A stretch of 64,000 nucleotides of DNA from Nocardia transvalensis (GTDB taxonomy: Bacteria; Actinomycetota; Actinomycetes; Mycobacteriales; Mycobacteriaceae). Each line of letters starts with the position of its first letter. Positions within the stretch are counted from its first letter, which is position 1. Made by a program: the position numbers and the translations under genes. The stretch is from positions 434,001 through 498,000 of the forward strand of contig NZ_JADLQQ010000003.1 in NCBI RefSeq assembly GCF_015477765.1, written 5' to 3'. Shown here piece by piece: positions 24,120-33,807 of the stretch. The notes beneath the pieces were generated by a model. It was not told the DNA's origin and did no database searches. It was given only the letters and a program-made list of their open reading frames with translations.

Positions 24120-26630
24120 TCAGATCATGTCGTTACGTGCGAGCCAGCGCATGATCCACCAGCCCAGGAACACCGGTAGCCAGCAGGTCAGCACTCGATA
24201 GAGCAGGACAGCGGGCACCGCGATGGCCTGCGCGACGCCGAAGGCGACGGAAAGGCCACCGATGAGGGCGGCCTCCACCGCGCCGACACCGCCCGGCGTC
24301 GGCGCCGCGGCGGCGAGCGTGCCGCCGATCATGGTGACGATCGTGACCGCGACGAAAGTGGTATTACCGCCGAACGATTCGATGCTGGCCCACAGTGCCC
24401 CGGCCGCGCCGAGAATGATCGCCGCGGAACCGCCCACGATCATCAGCAGGCGCTTCGGGGCGTGCGAGAGATCGCGCAACTCCTGTACCACCTCGGCCAG
24501 CTGTGGCCGGACCTCGGTGCGCAGCCACCGCCGCACCTTCGGCACGAACATGGCGGCGCCGAGCAGACCCAGCAGCGCACCGGCGATCAGGTAGAGCACG
24601 GTGGGACTGGGCACGATATGCGACAGGTCCGCAGACACCCCGGCGGCCACGCTGAACCCGATCAGCAAGCCGACGTGGGTGATCACCTGCACGGCCTGCT
24701 GCAGTGCCACGGCCGCCGTCGCACGCACCGCGCCGAGCCCATTCTTCTGCAGGAACCGCACGTCCAGGGCGAGACCGCCGACACCGGCCGGGGTCGTGGT
24801 GGCGGCGAAGGTCTTGGCCACCTGGGTGAGGGCGAGATTGCGGAAGTTCACCGATTCCGAGGCACAGCCCCACAGCGCCATGGCCGCACCGAGGTAGGTG
24901 ACGGCCGCGAAGACCAATCCCACCAGCGCCCACCACCAATTGGCCGTGCGCAATTCGGTGAAGAAGGTCGGCACCTGGCTCATCGACGGATAGGCGAAAT
25001 ACACCAGGCCGATCAACAGCACCAGCTGGATGATCTGATTGCGGGAGAAGCGGGTGATGCGCGCGGCCTCGATGCGGTCGGCGTCGGTCTGGTGCAGGAC
25101 CTCCTCGCGGATCGCCTTCATCAGGTCACCGGCGTGCGGGACCGATTTGCGCACCGAGGCCGACATGGCCGAGTTCGTGAGTCGTCGCGAGGCGTTGACC
25201 ACGGCCTGTTCACCGAGCGCCTCGATCGCCGTGCGCACCGCCGTTTTCGCGCCGTACAGCCCGCCCGTGGTCAACAGCAGCTGCGCCACGTCGGCGGAGA
25301 AGCGCGATTCGTAGGCGCCGAATTCGGCCCACATGAAGCCGCCGAACAGGATGCGCCCGTCGACGATGCGGATCTCCTCGGCCCGCAGATCACCGTGCGA
25401 GATCTGGGCGCGGTGCATCTGCTGCAGCGCCCGCCACACGTTGGTGAGCACCACCTCGTCGTCGGTCGCCGACAGCGCCGCGCCCCGGGGCATGGTCTGT
25501 GCGTAGAGCGTCCAGCCGCGGTGAAGGGCGGCCACCGTGAGCGGCTTGTTACAGGCGAGGCCGAGATCGCCGATGGCGATGCCCATGAGCGCGCGATGTT
25601 CGACCGCGCGCCGCATGGAGGCGAAGGCTGCGGGCCGCTCGCTGCTGCGGAAGGTCAGCCAGCGCCGCAGCTGCCGCAGCATGCCCCAGCTGCGCTGATT
25701 CTGCCCGTACATCTCCACCATGAGCCGGTGGTGCGGCCCGGTTTCGGCCGTCAGCACCAGCGGCCCCGGCCCTGCTGGGCGGAGCACGGTGAAGGCCGTG
25801 ACCGTATATCCCCGGGCCGCCAGCACCCGCACCGCGGCATCCAGCGGCACCTCCAGCGCGGGTGTGCCCACGACCAGCACGATCACCGCACCCACGAACC
25901 AGCCGACGGCCAGCCCGAACATCGCCCGCGACGGCACCACCAGACTCACGAACAGATGCAGCGGCACGAACGCCCCGAGCAGCGCCCACCACCAGCGCCG
26001 CCACGAGGCGGGCAGCCACGGACTGGCCACCGTCAGCACCGCGGCCAGCATGGCGATCCAGCGCGGATCGTCGAGGAACTGGGACAGGAAGGTGTCCAGC
26101 TGCTTGGGTACGGCCAGATGCCACTGCGGCGCGGAGATCCCGGTGCCGGTGACCGACAGCGCCAGCACCGCGATGAGGCCCGCGGCCAGATATCCGCCCA
26201 GCAGCTTCCACTGCCAGCGGAAGATCAGCCGGATCAGGATCGCGAACGGCAGCGCGCAGATGGCGATGCCGTAGATCAGATACACCAGGTTCGACTGCTC
26301 GGGGGAGAGGATGCCGACGATATCGGAGACCGAACGCTCCAGCGCCTCCCAGCGCGGCCGGGTGATCAGCGAGCCCGCGACGACCAGCGCCACCAGCAGA
26401 GCCGACAGCACCACGCGCAGGATGTCGCTGGTGCGCCGGATCCGTGGTTGCAGCAGGCTGCCGGAGACGGGAATCTCCCGCCCGTCGACTCGCATGTCGT
26501 ATCGGAACTTTCGGATCGAGGGAGCGGCGTCGGTCCCGGGGTCGGCTCCGGTGTGAGTATGCAGGAGGCGTTCGTCCGGCCCGACGGCAACACGCCGTCG
26601 CGGCCGGTCGCGCGGCGGTGCGGCGTTCAC
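24120..26630 (-). CDS. Multi-pass membrane protein: kinase-like middle and YbhN/LPG-synthase-type C-terminus
   Basis: This protein has 836 residues. About seven helices lie in the first 260 residues (LVYLIYGIAICALPFAILI, WWWALLGAFVPLHLFVSL). The cytoplasmic middle (about 265-510) resembles a protein kinase C-lobe (ISHGDLRAEEIRIVDGRILFGG, 410-431). The C-terminal 320 residues are the lysylphosphatidylglycerol-synthetase-type flippase domain (TTTPAGVGGLALDVRF, AAPTPGGVGAVEAALIGG). It resembles the large mycobacterial membrane protein Rv0585c. Substrate unknown. GTG 26630 lacks a clear Shine-Dalgarno; ATG 26495 (MRVDGREIP) is a serious alternative start. The 170 bases before the next gene are a divergent promoter region. 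Confidence 0.82.
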   Translation of the reverse strand: MNAAPPRDRPRRRVAVGPDERLLHTHTGADPGTDAAPSIRKFRYDMRVDGREIPVSGSLLQPRIRRTSDILRVVLSALLVALVVAGSLITRPRWEALERSVSDIVGILSPEQSNLVYLIYGIAICALPFAILIRLIFRWQWKLLGGYLAAGLIAVLALSVTGTGISAPQWHLAVPKQLDTFLSQFLDDPRWIAMLAAVLTVASPWLPASWRRWWWALLGAFVPLHLFVSLVVPSRAMFGLAVGWFVGAVIVLVVGTPALEVPLDAAVRVLAARGYTVTAFTVLRPAGPGPLVLTAETGPHHRLMVEMYGQNQRSWGMLRQLRRWLTFRSSERPAAFASMRRAVEHRALMGIAIGDLGLACNKPLTVAALHRGWTLYAQTMPRGAALSATDDEVVLTNVWRALQQMHRAQISHGDLRAEEIRIVDGRILFGGFMWAEFGAYESRFSADVAQLLLTTGGLYGAKTAVRTAIEALGEQAVVNASRRLTNSAMSASVRKSVPHAGDLMKAIREEVLHQTDADRIEAARITRFSRNQIIQLVLLIGLVYFAYPSMSQVPTFFTELRTANWWWALVGLVFAAVTYLGAAMALWGCASESVNFRNLALTQVAKTFAATTTPAGVGGLALDVRFLQKNGLGAVRATAAVALQQAVQVITHVGLLIGFSVAAGVSADLSHIVPSPTVLYLIAGALLGLLGAAMFVPKVRRWLRTEVRPQLAEVVQELRDLSHAPKRLLMIVGGSAAIILGAAGALWASIESFGGNTTFVAVTIVTMIGGTLAAAAPTPGGVGAVEAALIGGLSVAFGVAQAIAVPAVLLYRVLTCWLPVFLGWWIMRWLARNDMI

Positions 26631-26800
26631 CCGTCGACCAGGCCGCGCGGCTGCATGCGCACATACGCGGCGGTTTCCATCCGTGCTCCCTCCCGAACCG
26701 ATCAGGGAGATCTTATTGCAACGCTATTTGCCGGAAGCAGAACGGACCGGTAGCGACGGTTTCATGGTGAAAACTTCGTTGAGCATGCAACTATCACACG

Positions 26801-27427
26801 GTGACCCGAGATGTCCGTATCTGTTTCGTCGGCGATTCGCTCATGGCCGGTCTGGGAGACCGCCAATGCCTGGGGTGGGCGGGTCGCCTCGCGGCACGTG
26901 CGATCGGGGCCGGGCGACCGGTGACCTACTACAACCTCGGGGTGCGCGGGCAGACCTCCGCGGATATCGCGGCGCGATGGGAGGCCGAATGCGAACAACG
27001 GCTGCCCGAGGGGATCGATGCGCGGGTGGTGTTCTCCTTCGGCGTCAACGACACGCTGCTCGAGGACGGCCGGATCCGGGTGCCGACCGAGGACTCGGTG
27101 TCGTATCTGAGCACGATGCTGCGGCGCGCCCGCGCCCGGCAGTGGGAAACCCTGGTCGTGGCGCCGCCACCGGTGGGCGACGACGAACACAACGGGCGTA
27201 TCGAGAAATTGGATTCGCACTTCACCGAGACCTGTGAGGCCGAGGATGTTCCGTACGTCCGCATCCACCAACCCCTACGGCACAGCGATGTGTGGATGCG
27301 CGAGCTCAGCGCCGGGGACGGTTTTCATCCCAGTGCCGCCGGTTACGAGGAGTTCGCCTCGCTGATCGTGCCGCTGTGGTTGCTGTGGCTGTCCGAACCC
27401 GGGTCCGGGCTGCCCGTCGTCAACTGA
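26801..27427 (+). CDS. SGNH/GDSL-family hydrolase
   Basis: This 208-residue protein has the four SGNH blocks: FVGDSLMAG (catalytic Ser), NLGVRGQT (Gly), FGVNDT (Asn) and GDGFHPSAAGY (Asp/His). It is an esterase or lipase-like enzyme without a signal peptide, so cytoplasmic. GTG 26801 has no Shine-Dalgarno just upstream, so a leaderless or weakly initiated message is possible. Confidence 0.88.
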   Translation: MTRDVRICFVGDSLMAGLGDRQCLGWAGRLAARAIGAGRPVTYYNLGVRGQTSADIAARWEAECEQRLPEGIDARVVFSFGVNDTLLEDGRIRVPTEDSVSYLSTMLRRARARQWETLVVAPPPVGDDEHNGRIEKLDSHFTETCEAEDVPYVRIHQPLRHSDVWMRELSAGDGFHPSAAGYEEFASLIVPLWLLWLSEPGSGLPVVN

Positions 27428-27559
27428 GTTCGGGACCTTCGATCGACCCGCCGGGCGGTGTCCGATTAGTTACGGTGAGTTGACCCGTCCGAATGGTTGA
27501 CACCGACCGCGCGGTCCGGCCCGGACCGGCGGCATGCTGTACCGAAGTGAGGTTCCATC

Positions 27560-28120
27560 ATGGGGAAAGTCGTTGTAGCCGAATTCGTTTCGCTCGACGG
27601 ATTCATTCAGGACCCGGCCTGGACGGCGCCGTTCTGGCATGACGAGATCGGCAACTACAAAGACGCGGAGCTACAGGAGGCCGACGCCTTACTACTGGGT
27701 CGCTCGACCTATCAGATGTTCGCGGCGTCCTGGCCGGGCCACCCCGAGGAGGGCGCCTACAAGGACAAGATGAACAGCATGCCCAAACATGTGGCGACCA
27801 CCACGCTGACCCAGCTGGAGTGGAACGCCCAGCGCATCGAGGGTGATGTCACCGAGGGCATCGCGAAGTTGCGCACCGAGAAGAATCTGCTGGTCTTCGG
27901 CAGCGGCACGCTGGTCGACTATCTGCGGGCGCACGAGCTGATCGACGAATACCGGCTGGTGATCTACCCGGTGCTGCTCGGTAACGGACTGCGGCTGTTC
28001 AACCCCGCCGAGGCCGAGGCGACCCTGGCGCTGACCGGGTCGCAGGTGATCGAGAACGGGGTGATCCTGGCGACCTATCGGGTCAGCACCAATACTGTCG
28101 TCCGGCCCAGCTTCGGCTGA
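27560..28120 (+). CDS. Dihydrofolate reductase-like (RibD C-terminal domain) protein
   Basis: This 186-residue protein starts VVVAEFVSLDGFIQDP and contains ADALLLGRSTYQMFAASWPG and LLVFGSGTLVDYL, the NADPH-binding and fold-defining segments of the YyaP/RibD_C group. These reductases are rarely true DHFRs; the substrate is unknown. GAGG lies about 11 bases before the ATG. The LysR gene begins 42 bases later and may regulate neighbouring genes. Confidence 0.87.
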   Translation: MGKVVVAEFVSLDGFIQDPAWTAPFWHDEIGNYKDAELQEADALLLGRSTYQMFAASWPGHPEEGAYKDKMNSMPKHVATTTLTQLEWNAQRIEGDVTEGIAKLRTEKNLLVFGSGTLVDYLRAHELIDEYRLVIYPVLLGNGLRLFNPAEAEATLALTGSQVIENGVILATYRVSTNTVVRPSFG

Positions 28121-28162
28121 TCCCGTCGCGTCGCGTCTGCCGCCGGTCCATAACCTGATGGC

Positions 28163-29065
28163 ATGGACGTCGATACGCGGCTGCTGCGGTATTTCGTCGC
28201 CGTGGCGGAGGAGGGCCACCTGACCCGCGCGGCCGGGCGGTTGTTCGTCTCCCAGCCGGCGCTGACCAAACAAATCAAGCAGCTGGAGAACCGGCTCGGT
28301 GTGCAGCTCTTCGAGCGCTCCCACACCGGCATGACGTTGACGGCGGCGGGACGCGTGCTCGCCGAAGAGGTGCCGACGCTGCTGGCGGACTGGGACCGCA
28401 TGCTGCGGGCGGCCAAGGGCGATGCCGCACAGGAGGCCCGCCTGCTGCGAGTCGGGTTCATCGCCAGTGCCGCAAACGAATTCACCGCCGACATCGTCGC
28501 CGCATTCCGTGCCGAGCACCCCGACTGGCGCATCGATATGCGGCAGTTCGGGTGGACCGACCCCTCCGCGGGGCTGGCCGACGGCGAGGTCGATCTGGCG
28601 CTGGTGCGCATGCCGTTTCCCGGTCAGGAGTCCTACCGGTTTCGGGAGTTGTTCTCCGAACCGCGGTGGATAGCCCTGCCCGCCGCGCACCCGCTGGCAC
28701 AGCAGACGGAGATCGCGTTCGAGCAGTTGTGGTCCGAACCGTTCGTGGCAGCGCCGCCGGAGAACGGCAGCTGGCGGGACTTCTGGATAGGCGCCGACGA
28801 GCGGCCCGCGGACACGGCCGTCGTGGGTGCGATCGCGCACAACACCGACGAATGGCTGACCGCCATCGGCAATGGGTTCGGCATCAGCTTCACCCCGGCC
28901 TCTTCGGCGCGGTATTACCCCCGGCCGGGTATCGTCTATCGGCCGGTGACCGGAATCGGTCCGAGCGTGGTGGCCGTGGCGTGGCCGGCGGCCGCCGAGT
29001 CGAATCCCTTGGTACACAGCTTCATTCATTGCTGCCTCACCGTCACCCGCTCCGTGGGCCAATAA
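28163..29065 (+). CDS. LysR-family transcriptional regulator
   Basis: This protein has 300 residues. The winged helix is at about 1-60 (LLRYFVAVAEEGHLTRAAGRLFVSQPALTKQIKQLE read in pieces), followed by the standard linker and a periplasmic-binding-fold effector domain from about 92 (LRVGFIASAANEFTADIVAAF). It is not divergent from any gene here, so its target is unclear. The methyltransferase gene follows in the same direction. Confidence 0.9.
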   Translation: MDVDTRLLRYFVAVAEEGHLTRAAGRLFVSQPALTKQIKQLENRLGVQLFERSHTGMTLTAAGRVLAEEVPTLLADWDRMLRAAKGDAAQEARLLRVGFIASAANEFTADIVAAFRAEHPDWRIDMRQFGWTDPSAGLADGEVDLALVRMPFPGQESYRFRELFSEPRWIALPAAHPLAQQTEIAFEQLWSEPFVAAPPENGSWRDFWIGADERPADTAVVGAIAHNTDEWLTAIGNGFGISFTPASSARYYPRPGIVYRPVTGIGPSVVAVAWPAAAESNPLVHSFIHCCLTVTRSVGQ

Positions 29066-29104
29066 TGGCAGGTCCCGCTGCCTGTACGGCGATAGCATGG
29101 CCAG

Positions 29105-29878
29105 GTGGTGGATGAGCGGCAGGCCGAGGAGGCCGAGCTGAGGGCACGGCGGGCGAATTCCTTTGGGCCGCAAGCGGCAGCCTATGCCGAACACCGGCCG
29201 GACTATCCGGCCGCGGGGATTCGATGGGTGTTGGAACCCTTGGGCGCCAAGGCCGCACTGGAGGCGGTCGATCTCGGCGCGGGGACCGGGAAGCTCAGTG
29301 CCGGACTGGCCGATGTGGGCGCCAGGGTGATCGCCGTCGAACCGGACGAGGCGATGCGGGCCGAGTTCGCCAGGCGGTGCCCGGAGATTCCCATCTGGGG
29401 CGGGAGCGCGGAAGCCATTCCGCTGCCCGATGGATCCGTCGACGCCGTGCTGGCCGGGCAGGCGCTGCACTGGTTCGATCAGGCGCGCGCATTTCCGGAG
29501 ATCGCGCGAGTGCTGCGGCGGGGTGGTGTTTTCGGAGCGCTGTGGAACGCCTACGACGACGACGTCGCGTGGGTGGCGGGACTGGACCGGGTCTCGCGCT
29601 CGCGCGTCTCGTCCACCCGCTCCCTCGAGGACCGAGTCCCGGGCCATCGGCTGTTCCATCCGTTCGAGCGCGCCGAGTTCGCACACTCCCAGCGCCGCAC
29701 CGCCGAATCGCTCACCGCCACGATCGGAACCCACTCGCATACGCTGGTGATCACTCCGGAGGAGCGCGCCGAACTGCTCGCGAGCATCTCCGACTATCTG
29801 CGCAGCCTGCCGGAGACCCGGGACGGGGAATTCGACCTCCCATTGCGCACCTTCGTGATTCGCGCCGTGCGCCGCTGA
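29105..29878 (+). CDS. Class I SAM-dependent methyltransferase (UbiE/Methyltransf_11 type)
   Basis: This 257-residue protein carries SAM motif I VDLGAGTGKLSAGLA, the acidic residue in IAVEPDEAMR, and the motif-IV region AGQALHWFD. Proteins of this exact pattern (SFGPQAAAYAEHRPDYP at the start) are common uncharacterised actinomycete methyltransferases. GTG 29105 precedes VDERQAEE; no stronger start is visible. It is convergent with the next gene. Confidence 0.86.
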   Translation: MVDERQAEEAELRARRANSFGPQAAAYAEHRPDYPAAGIRWVLEPLGAKAALEAVDLGAGTGKLSAGLADVGARVIAVEPDEAMRAEFARRCPEIPIWGGSAEAIPLPDGSVDAVLAGQALHWFDQARAFPEIARVLRRGGVFGALWNAYDDDVAWVAGLDRVSRSRVSSTRSLEDRVPGHRLFHPFERAEFAHSQRRTAESLTATIGTHSHTLVITPEERAELLASISDYLRSLPETRDGEFDLPLRTFVIRAVRR

Positions 29879-29879
29879 A

Positions 29880-31424
29880 TCACGGCAGGTCGAGCACGGC
29901 CATTGCGGCATTGTGCCCGGCGATACCGCTGACCCCGCCGCCGCGGACGGCTCCCGCGCCGCACAGCAGGACGTTCCGGTGGCCGGTGCGTACTCCCCAC
30001 CGCGCGGCGGGGTCGGGATCGGTATCGGTGCGGAAGGGAAAAGCCAAGTCGCGGTGGAAGATATGGCCGCCGGGCAGGCCGAGCTCGGCCTCCAGATCGA
30101 GCGGTGACTTCGCCTCCAGACAGGGACGCCCGTCGGGTGATGTGGCCAGACAGTCCCGAATCGGCTCGGCCAGTACCGCATCCAATTGCGCCAGCGTCGC
30201 CTCGACCAGACGCGCCTTGATCGCCTCGGGGTCGCTCGTGAAAAGCCTTGCGGGAGTGTGCAGCCCGAACAGAGTCAGCGTGTGGGTTCCCTGTGCGGCC
30301 AGTTCGGGCGACAGGATGGACGGGTCGGTGAGGGTGTGGCAGTAGATCTCCGACGGCGGTGCGGTCGGCAGCTGCCCCGCGGCGGCCTCGCGATAGGCGC
30401 GGTCGAGCTGGGCGTAGCTTTCGGCGATATGGAAGGTTCCGGCGAATGCGTCGCGGGGATCGACGCGATCACGCAGGCGCGGCAACCGTCGCAGCAGCAT
30501 GTTCACTTTGAGCTGGGCGCCTTCGGGTTTGGCGGGTGTGCTCTCGTTCATCAGGCGCGCCAATTCGTGTGGTGCGGCGTTCACCAGGACATACCGCGCA
30601 GCGACCGCACCGCCGTCGTAGCGGACCTCGGCACGGGTGCCGTCGGTCTCGACTGCGGTGACCGCCCGACCGGTCACGAGTTCGGCGCCCGCCGCACGGG
30701 CGGCATCGGCGAGCGCGTCGGTGAGCGCACCCATCCCGCCGACCGGCACGTCCCAGTCGCCGGTGCCGCCGCCGATCACGTGGTACAGGAAACAGCGGTT
30801 CTGACGCAGGTCCGGATCGTGTGCGTGAGTGAAGGTGCCGATCAAGGCGTCGGTGAGGACCACGCCGCGGACCGTGTCGTCGGCAAAGGTGGTCTCGATC
30901 GTCTCACCCAGGGGGCGTTCGAAAATCGCCTCCCAGGCCGCGGAATCGTCGATAATGCGCTGCAATTCGGTTCGCGAGGGCAGCGGGGCGGTCAGGGTGG
31001 GGAACACCCGCTCGGCGAGGCGCCCCGTCATCGTGTAGAACCGTTGCCACGCTTCATAATCCGCATCGGAGCCGGTGAGCTGTGCGAAGCCGGCCCGCGT
31101 ACGGTCCGGATCGGCGGTGTCGATCAGCAGTCCGCCGTCGCCGACCGGGGTGTAGGAGGAAATCCGCCGCCGCCGCGTCTCGAATCGTAGCCCCAACTCC
31201 CGCACCAGCTGCCGCGGCAGCAGGCTCACCAGATACGAATACCGCGACAATCGCGCGTCGACGCCCGCGAACACCCGCTCCGAGACGGCGGCGCCGCCGG
31301 TATGCGGCTGCCGCTCCAGCACCAGCACCGATCGCCCGGCCCGGGCCAGATAGGCGGCGGCCACCAATCCGTTGTGGCCGCCACCGACGATGACGACGTC
31401 GTATCCGGCGCGTGTGGGCTGCAT
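29880..31424 (-). CDS. FAD-dependent oxidoreductase, PYROXD2/phytoene-desaturase-like
   Basis: This 514-residue protein has the N-terminal dinucleotide fold YDVVIVGGGHNGLVAAAYLA and C-terminal FAD contact GAGAVRGGGVSGIAGHNAA. The middle shows the substrate-domain pattern of the CrtI/PYROXD2 group. It is a membrane-associated or soluble desaturase/isomerase-type flavoprotein; no carotenoid genes are near, so carotenoid desaturation is not supported. AGGGCAG precedes the ATG directly. It shares its strand with the methyltransferase upstream, 12 bases away. Confidence 0.85.
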   Translation of the reverse strand: MQPTRAGYDVVIVGGGHNGLVAAAYLARAGRSVLVLERQPHTGGAAVSERVFAGVDARLSRYSYLVSLLPRQLVRELGLRFETRRRRISSYTPVGDGGLLIDTADPDRTRAGFAQLTGSDADYEAWQRFYTMTGRLAERVFPTLTAPLPSRTELQRIIDDSAAWEAIFERPLGETIETTFADDTVRGVVLTDALIGTFTHAHDPDLRQNRCFLYHVIGGGTGDWDVPVGGMGALTDALADAARAAGAELVTGRAVTAVETDGTRAEVRYDGGAVAARYVLVNAAPHELARLMNESTPAKPEGAQLKVNMLLRRLPRLRDRVDPRDAFAGTFHIAESYAQLDRAYREAAAGQLPTAPPSEIYCHTLTDPSILSPELAAQGTHTLTLFGLHTPARLFTSDPEAIKARLVEATLAQLDAVLAEPIRDCLATSPDGRPCLEAKSPLDLEAELGLPGGHIFHRDLAFPFRTDTDPDPAARWGVRTGHRNVLLCGAGAVRGGGVSGIAGHNAAMAVLDLP

Positions 31425-31436
31425 CTGCCCTGAATA

Positions 31437-32123
31437 TCACGAACCGGTTGGGCGCGGCGTCGATTGGTCGGTCCGTGTCCCCGACTTCCGGACCAGCAGA
31501 TAGCCGTGCCGGGTGCGTTCCTCGCCCTCGGGTTCGCGCAGCATCCGGGCCACCGGCTCGAAACCGCCGTCGTGCAGCAGCCGGGCCAGGGCGCGCAGCG
31601 GCCAGACGCTCGCCTGTGCCACCTTGTGGTCATAGGGCTGCACATCCTGGGAATCGTCGACCGCCATGAAGCCCAGCAGCAGATGCCCGCCCTCGACCAG
31701 GACGCGACGGAATTCGCCGACAACGTTCGGCATCCGCTCCGGCGGAGTGTGAATGATGCTGTACCAGGCCACGATTCCGCTCAGCGAGCCGTCGGCCAGC
31801 GCCAGCTCCTCCATGGTGCCCTTGTCGAATCGCAACTGCGGATGCGCCGCCCGGGCCAGCCTGATCATTTCCGGTGACAGGTCGATGCCGAAGACGTCGA
31901 GACCCAACTCGTCCAGATACGTCGTGATCCGACCCGGCCCACAGCCGATATCGGCGACCGTCCCGTTGCCGTCGGCCCGCACCAATTCCGCGAACACCCC
32001 CAGCATCGCGCGGTCGAAGGGCTGGACGTCGAGGTGCCGTTCGAACATCGCCGCATAGAGCTCGGCAACGGCATCGTAAGCCGCCTCGGTGGCCTGAACA
32101 TCCGGGAATTCGATCTTCTGCAC
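31437..32123 (-). CDS. Class I SAM-dependent methyltransferase
   Basis: This 228-residue protein has SAM motif I VADIGCGPGRITTYLDELG, IDLSPEMIRLAR, and WYSIIHTPPERMPNV after motif IV. It is an uncharacterised Methyltransf_25-type enzyme with GTG start (MQKIEF). It is 12 bases upstream of the flavoprotein gene on the same strand, so probably co-transcribed; the pair may act on one substrate (inference). Confidence 0.85.
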   Translation of the reverse strand: MQKIEFPDVQATEAAYDAVAELYAAMFERHLDVQPFDRAMLGVFAELVRADGNGTVADIGCGPGRITTYLDELGLDVFGIDLSPEMIRLARAAHPQLRFDKGTMEELALADGSLSGIVAWYSIIHTPPERMPNVVGEFRRVLVEGGHLLLGFMAVDDSQDVQPYDHKVAQASVWPLRALARLLHDGGFEPVARMLREPEGEERTRHGYLLVRKSGTRTDQSTPRPTGS

Positions 32124-32158
32124 CGAGCCAGCCTACGAGTGTGCGGGAGAATTCGAGC

Positions 32159-32689
32159 ATGGAAACCCTCGGATCGAAGACGGTCTACACCAACCCATGG
32201 ATGGAGGTCCGCGAGGACACCGTCCGCCGCCTCGACGGTTCCACCGGAATCTACGGCGTCGTGCACCGTCCCGATTTCGTGATGGTGGTACCGATGGACG
32301 GCGACCGCTTCCATCTGGTCGAGCAGTACCGCTACGCGCAGGGCCGACGATGCTGGGAATTCCCCGCCGGCACGCTGCCCGACCGGGCGAGCGGCGACCC
32401 GATCGATCTGGCGCACCGAGAACTCCGCGAGGAGACCGGCCTTCGAGCCGCTCGGCTGACCCACCTCGGCGTCGTCGACATCGCACCGGGTTGCCTCGCC
32501 CAGCGCGGCCGAGTATTCCTCGCCACCGACCTGACCCCCGGCGAACCCGACCGCGAACCCTCGGAACAGGACATGCGCTCGGCCTGGTTCGCCCGCAGCA
32601 CCGTGGAAAACATGATCCGCTCCGGCGAAATCACCGACGCCCAAACCGTCGCCGCCTACTCCCTCCTGCTCCTCCACGAACGTCCCTGA
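32159..32689 (+). CDS. NUDIX hydrolase (ADP-ribose pyrophosphatase-like)
   Basis: This 176-residue protein contains a Nudix box GDPIDLAHRELREETGL, matching Gx5Ex7REUxEExGU except that the first Glu position is shifted or replaced. EFPAGTLPD precedes it, as in ADP-sugar pyrophosphatases. ATG 32159 has GGGAG nine bases upstream and is preferred over GTG 32141. It overlaps no gene and is convergent with the DUF2332 gene seven bases on. Confidence 0.84.
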   Translation: METLGSKTVYTNPWMEVREDTVRRLDGSTGIYGVVHRPDFVMVVPMDGDRFHLVEQYRYAQGRRCWEFPAGTLPDRASGDPIDLAHRELREETGLRAARLTHLGVVDIAPGCLAQRGRVFLATDLTPGEPDREPSEQDMRSAWFARSTVENMIRSGEITDAQTVAAYSLLLLHERP

Positions 32690-32695
32690 CCGCCG

Positions 32696-33778
32696 TCATG
32701 CCCGCCCGTCGCCGATGAAGCCCGGTATCCCGTGGGGTTTCGCACGAGCCAGCCGAATCGGTGGCTGCGCGCCGGTTCGCAGGGTGAGGAGGAAGCCGTT
32801 GCGGTCGTCGGGGGTGTTCTGCGGTTCGAAGCAGATGTGGGCGAATCCTGCATCCGAATGAGACTGGGCGGCAAGGCGATCCAGTTCCGCTTGTACCAGA
32901 CTCCACTCGGCGCCCGAAACATATTGGCGCATCACCGAATGCCAGACCACTGTCAGGGTTCCGGGGGTCAGGTCGATTCCGGCGAGGAAATCGTGCGCGC
33001 CCAGGGGTACGACCTCGGCGGGGATCTTCTCCGCCAAGCGCAGCGCGCCGTCGAGGCGAGCCAATCGGTCGGCCTGGTCCGGCCAGACGTACGCGCGCAG
33101 TGCCAGTGCGTCGGGTGGCGACAGCGGATCCAGAGGTATCGGGTCGCATCCCCTCCGTTCGACGACCGTCACCCGCGGATGCCGCCGCACGGCATCGGCC
33201 AGCCAGGCGGGGACCGGCCCCTGCCAGGCATTGTCGAGGAGGACCGGCGAATTCTCCGGGCCCCACGCGAGAGTGCCTGCGACCCAACGGAAGTGGTCGG
33301 CACGCAGGTTGAGCCCGGCGCTACTGCCCAATTCCAGCAGCCGGACGGGCAGCGGCATCTCCGCCACGGCCGCCAGCAGTCCGGCCAGCAGCGGAACGGC
33401 CCGGCCGACCTCATTGGTCTGTGGCGGTCTGGTCAGCCACTCCCGAATCCAGTCCGACCGCTCGGCCACGACCCGCCGGAACGCCTCCCACGCCGCCCGA
33501 TTCGTCTCGGTGCCCGCCCGCACGAGCGCACCGGTGCTCGGATAGCAGGCGGCAAGTTCCGGAGCCTGTCCGGACAGCGCCAGCGCATGCACGGCGGCCA
33601 TGAAGCGCAGCGGCAGCCCGGCCTCGCGCGTGGCGTCGGCATGGTCGCTCAACACCTGCGCACACGGCCCACCCACCCGCAGGTCCCGGCCCACCTCGGT
33701 CAGCAACGCGGCATACAGCGGCGAACCGAGCTTTTCGCAAGCGCGAGCGTGCAATTCGACATTCTCCACGAGGGACAT
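32696..33778 (-). CDS. DUF2332 family protein
   Basis: This 360-residue protein has the DUF2332 signature LLELGSSAGLNLRADHFRW with SPVLLDNAWQG, and later GTLTVVWHSVMRQYV. The central motif resembles a SAM-binding site, but no activity is established for the family. ATG 33778 (MSLVENVEL) matches the usual N-terminus; the open frame upstream runs through the citrate-synthase promoter. It is divergent from that gene with 54 bases between. Confidence 0.84.
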   Translation of the reverse strand: MSLVENVELHARACEKLGSPLYAALLTEVGRDLRVGGPCAQVLSDHADATREAGLPLRFMAAVHALALSGQAPELAACYPSTGALVRAGTETNRAAWEAFRRVVAERSDWIREWLTRPPQTNEVGRAVPLLAGLLAAVAEMPLPVRLLELGSSAGLNLRADHFRWVAGTLAWGPENSPVLLDNAWQGPVPAWLADAVRRHPRVTVVERRGCDPIPLDPLSPPDALALRAYVWPDQADRLARLDGALRLAEKIPAEVVPLGAHDFLAGIDLTPGTLTVVWHSVMRQYVSGAEWSLVQAELDRLAAQSHSDAGFAHICFEPQNTPDDRNGFLLTLRTGAQPPIRLARAKPHGIPGFIGDGRA

Positions 33779-33807
33779 ATCTGGACTCTGCGCCCGGACC
33801 GGCACGA

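Noticed and set aside
24462..26753. Long plus-strand open frame opposite the YbhN-type gene
   Set aside because: Same GC artefact; His/Gln/Arg-rich and no family.
27692..30181. 829-codon minus-strand frame across the DHFR-like, LysR and methyltransferase genes
   Set aside because: It crosses three supported genes and has no domain similarity.
29880..32123. A carotenoid biosynthesis locus
   Set aside because: Only a CrtI/PYROXD2-like protein and a methyltransferase occur; there is no phytoene synthase or cyclase.
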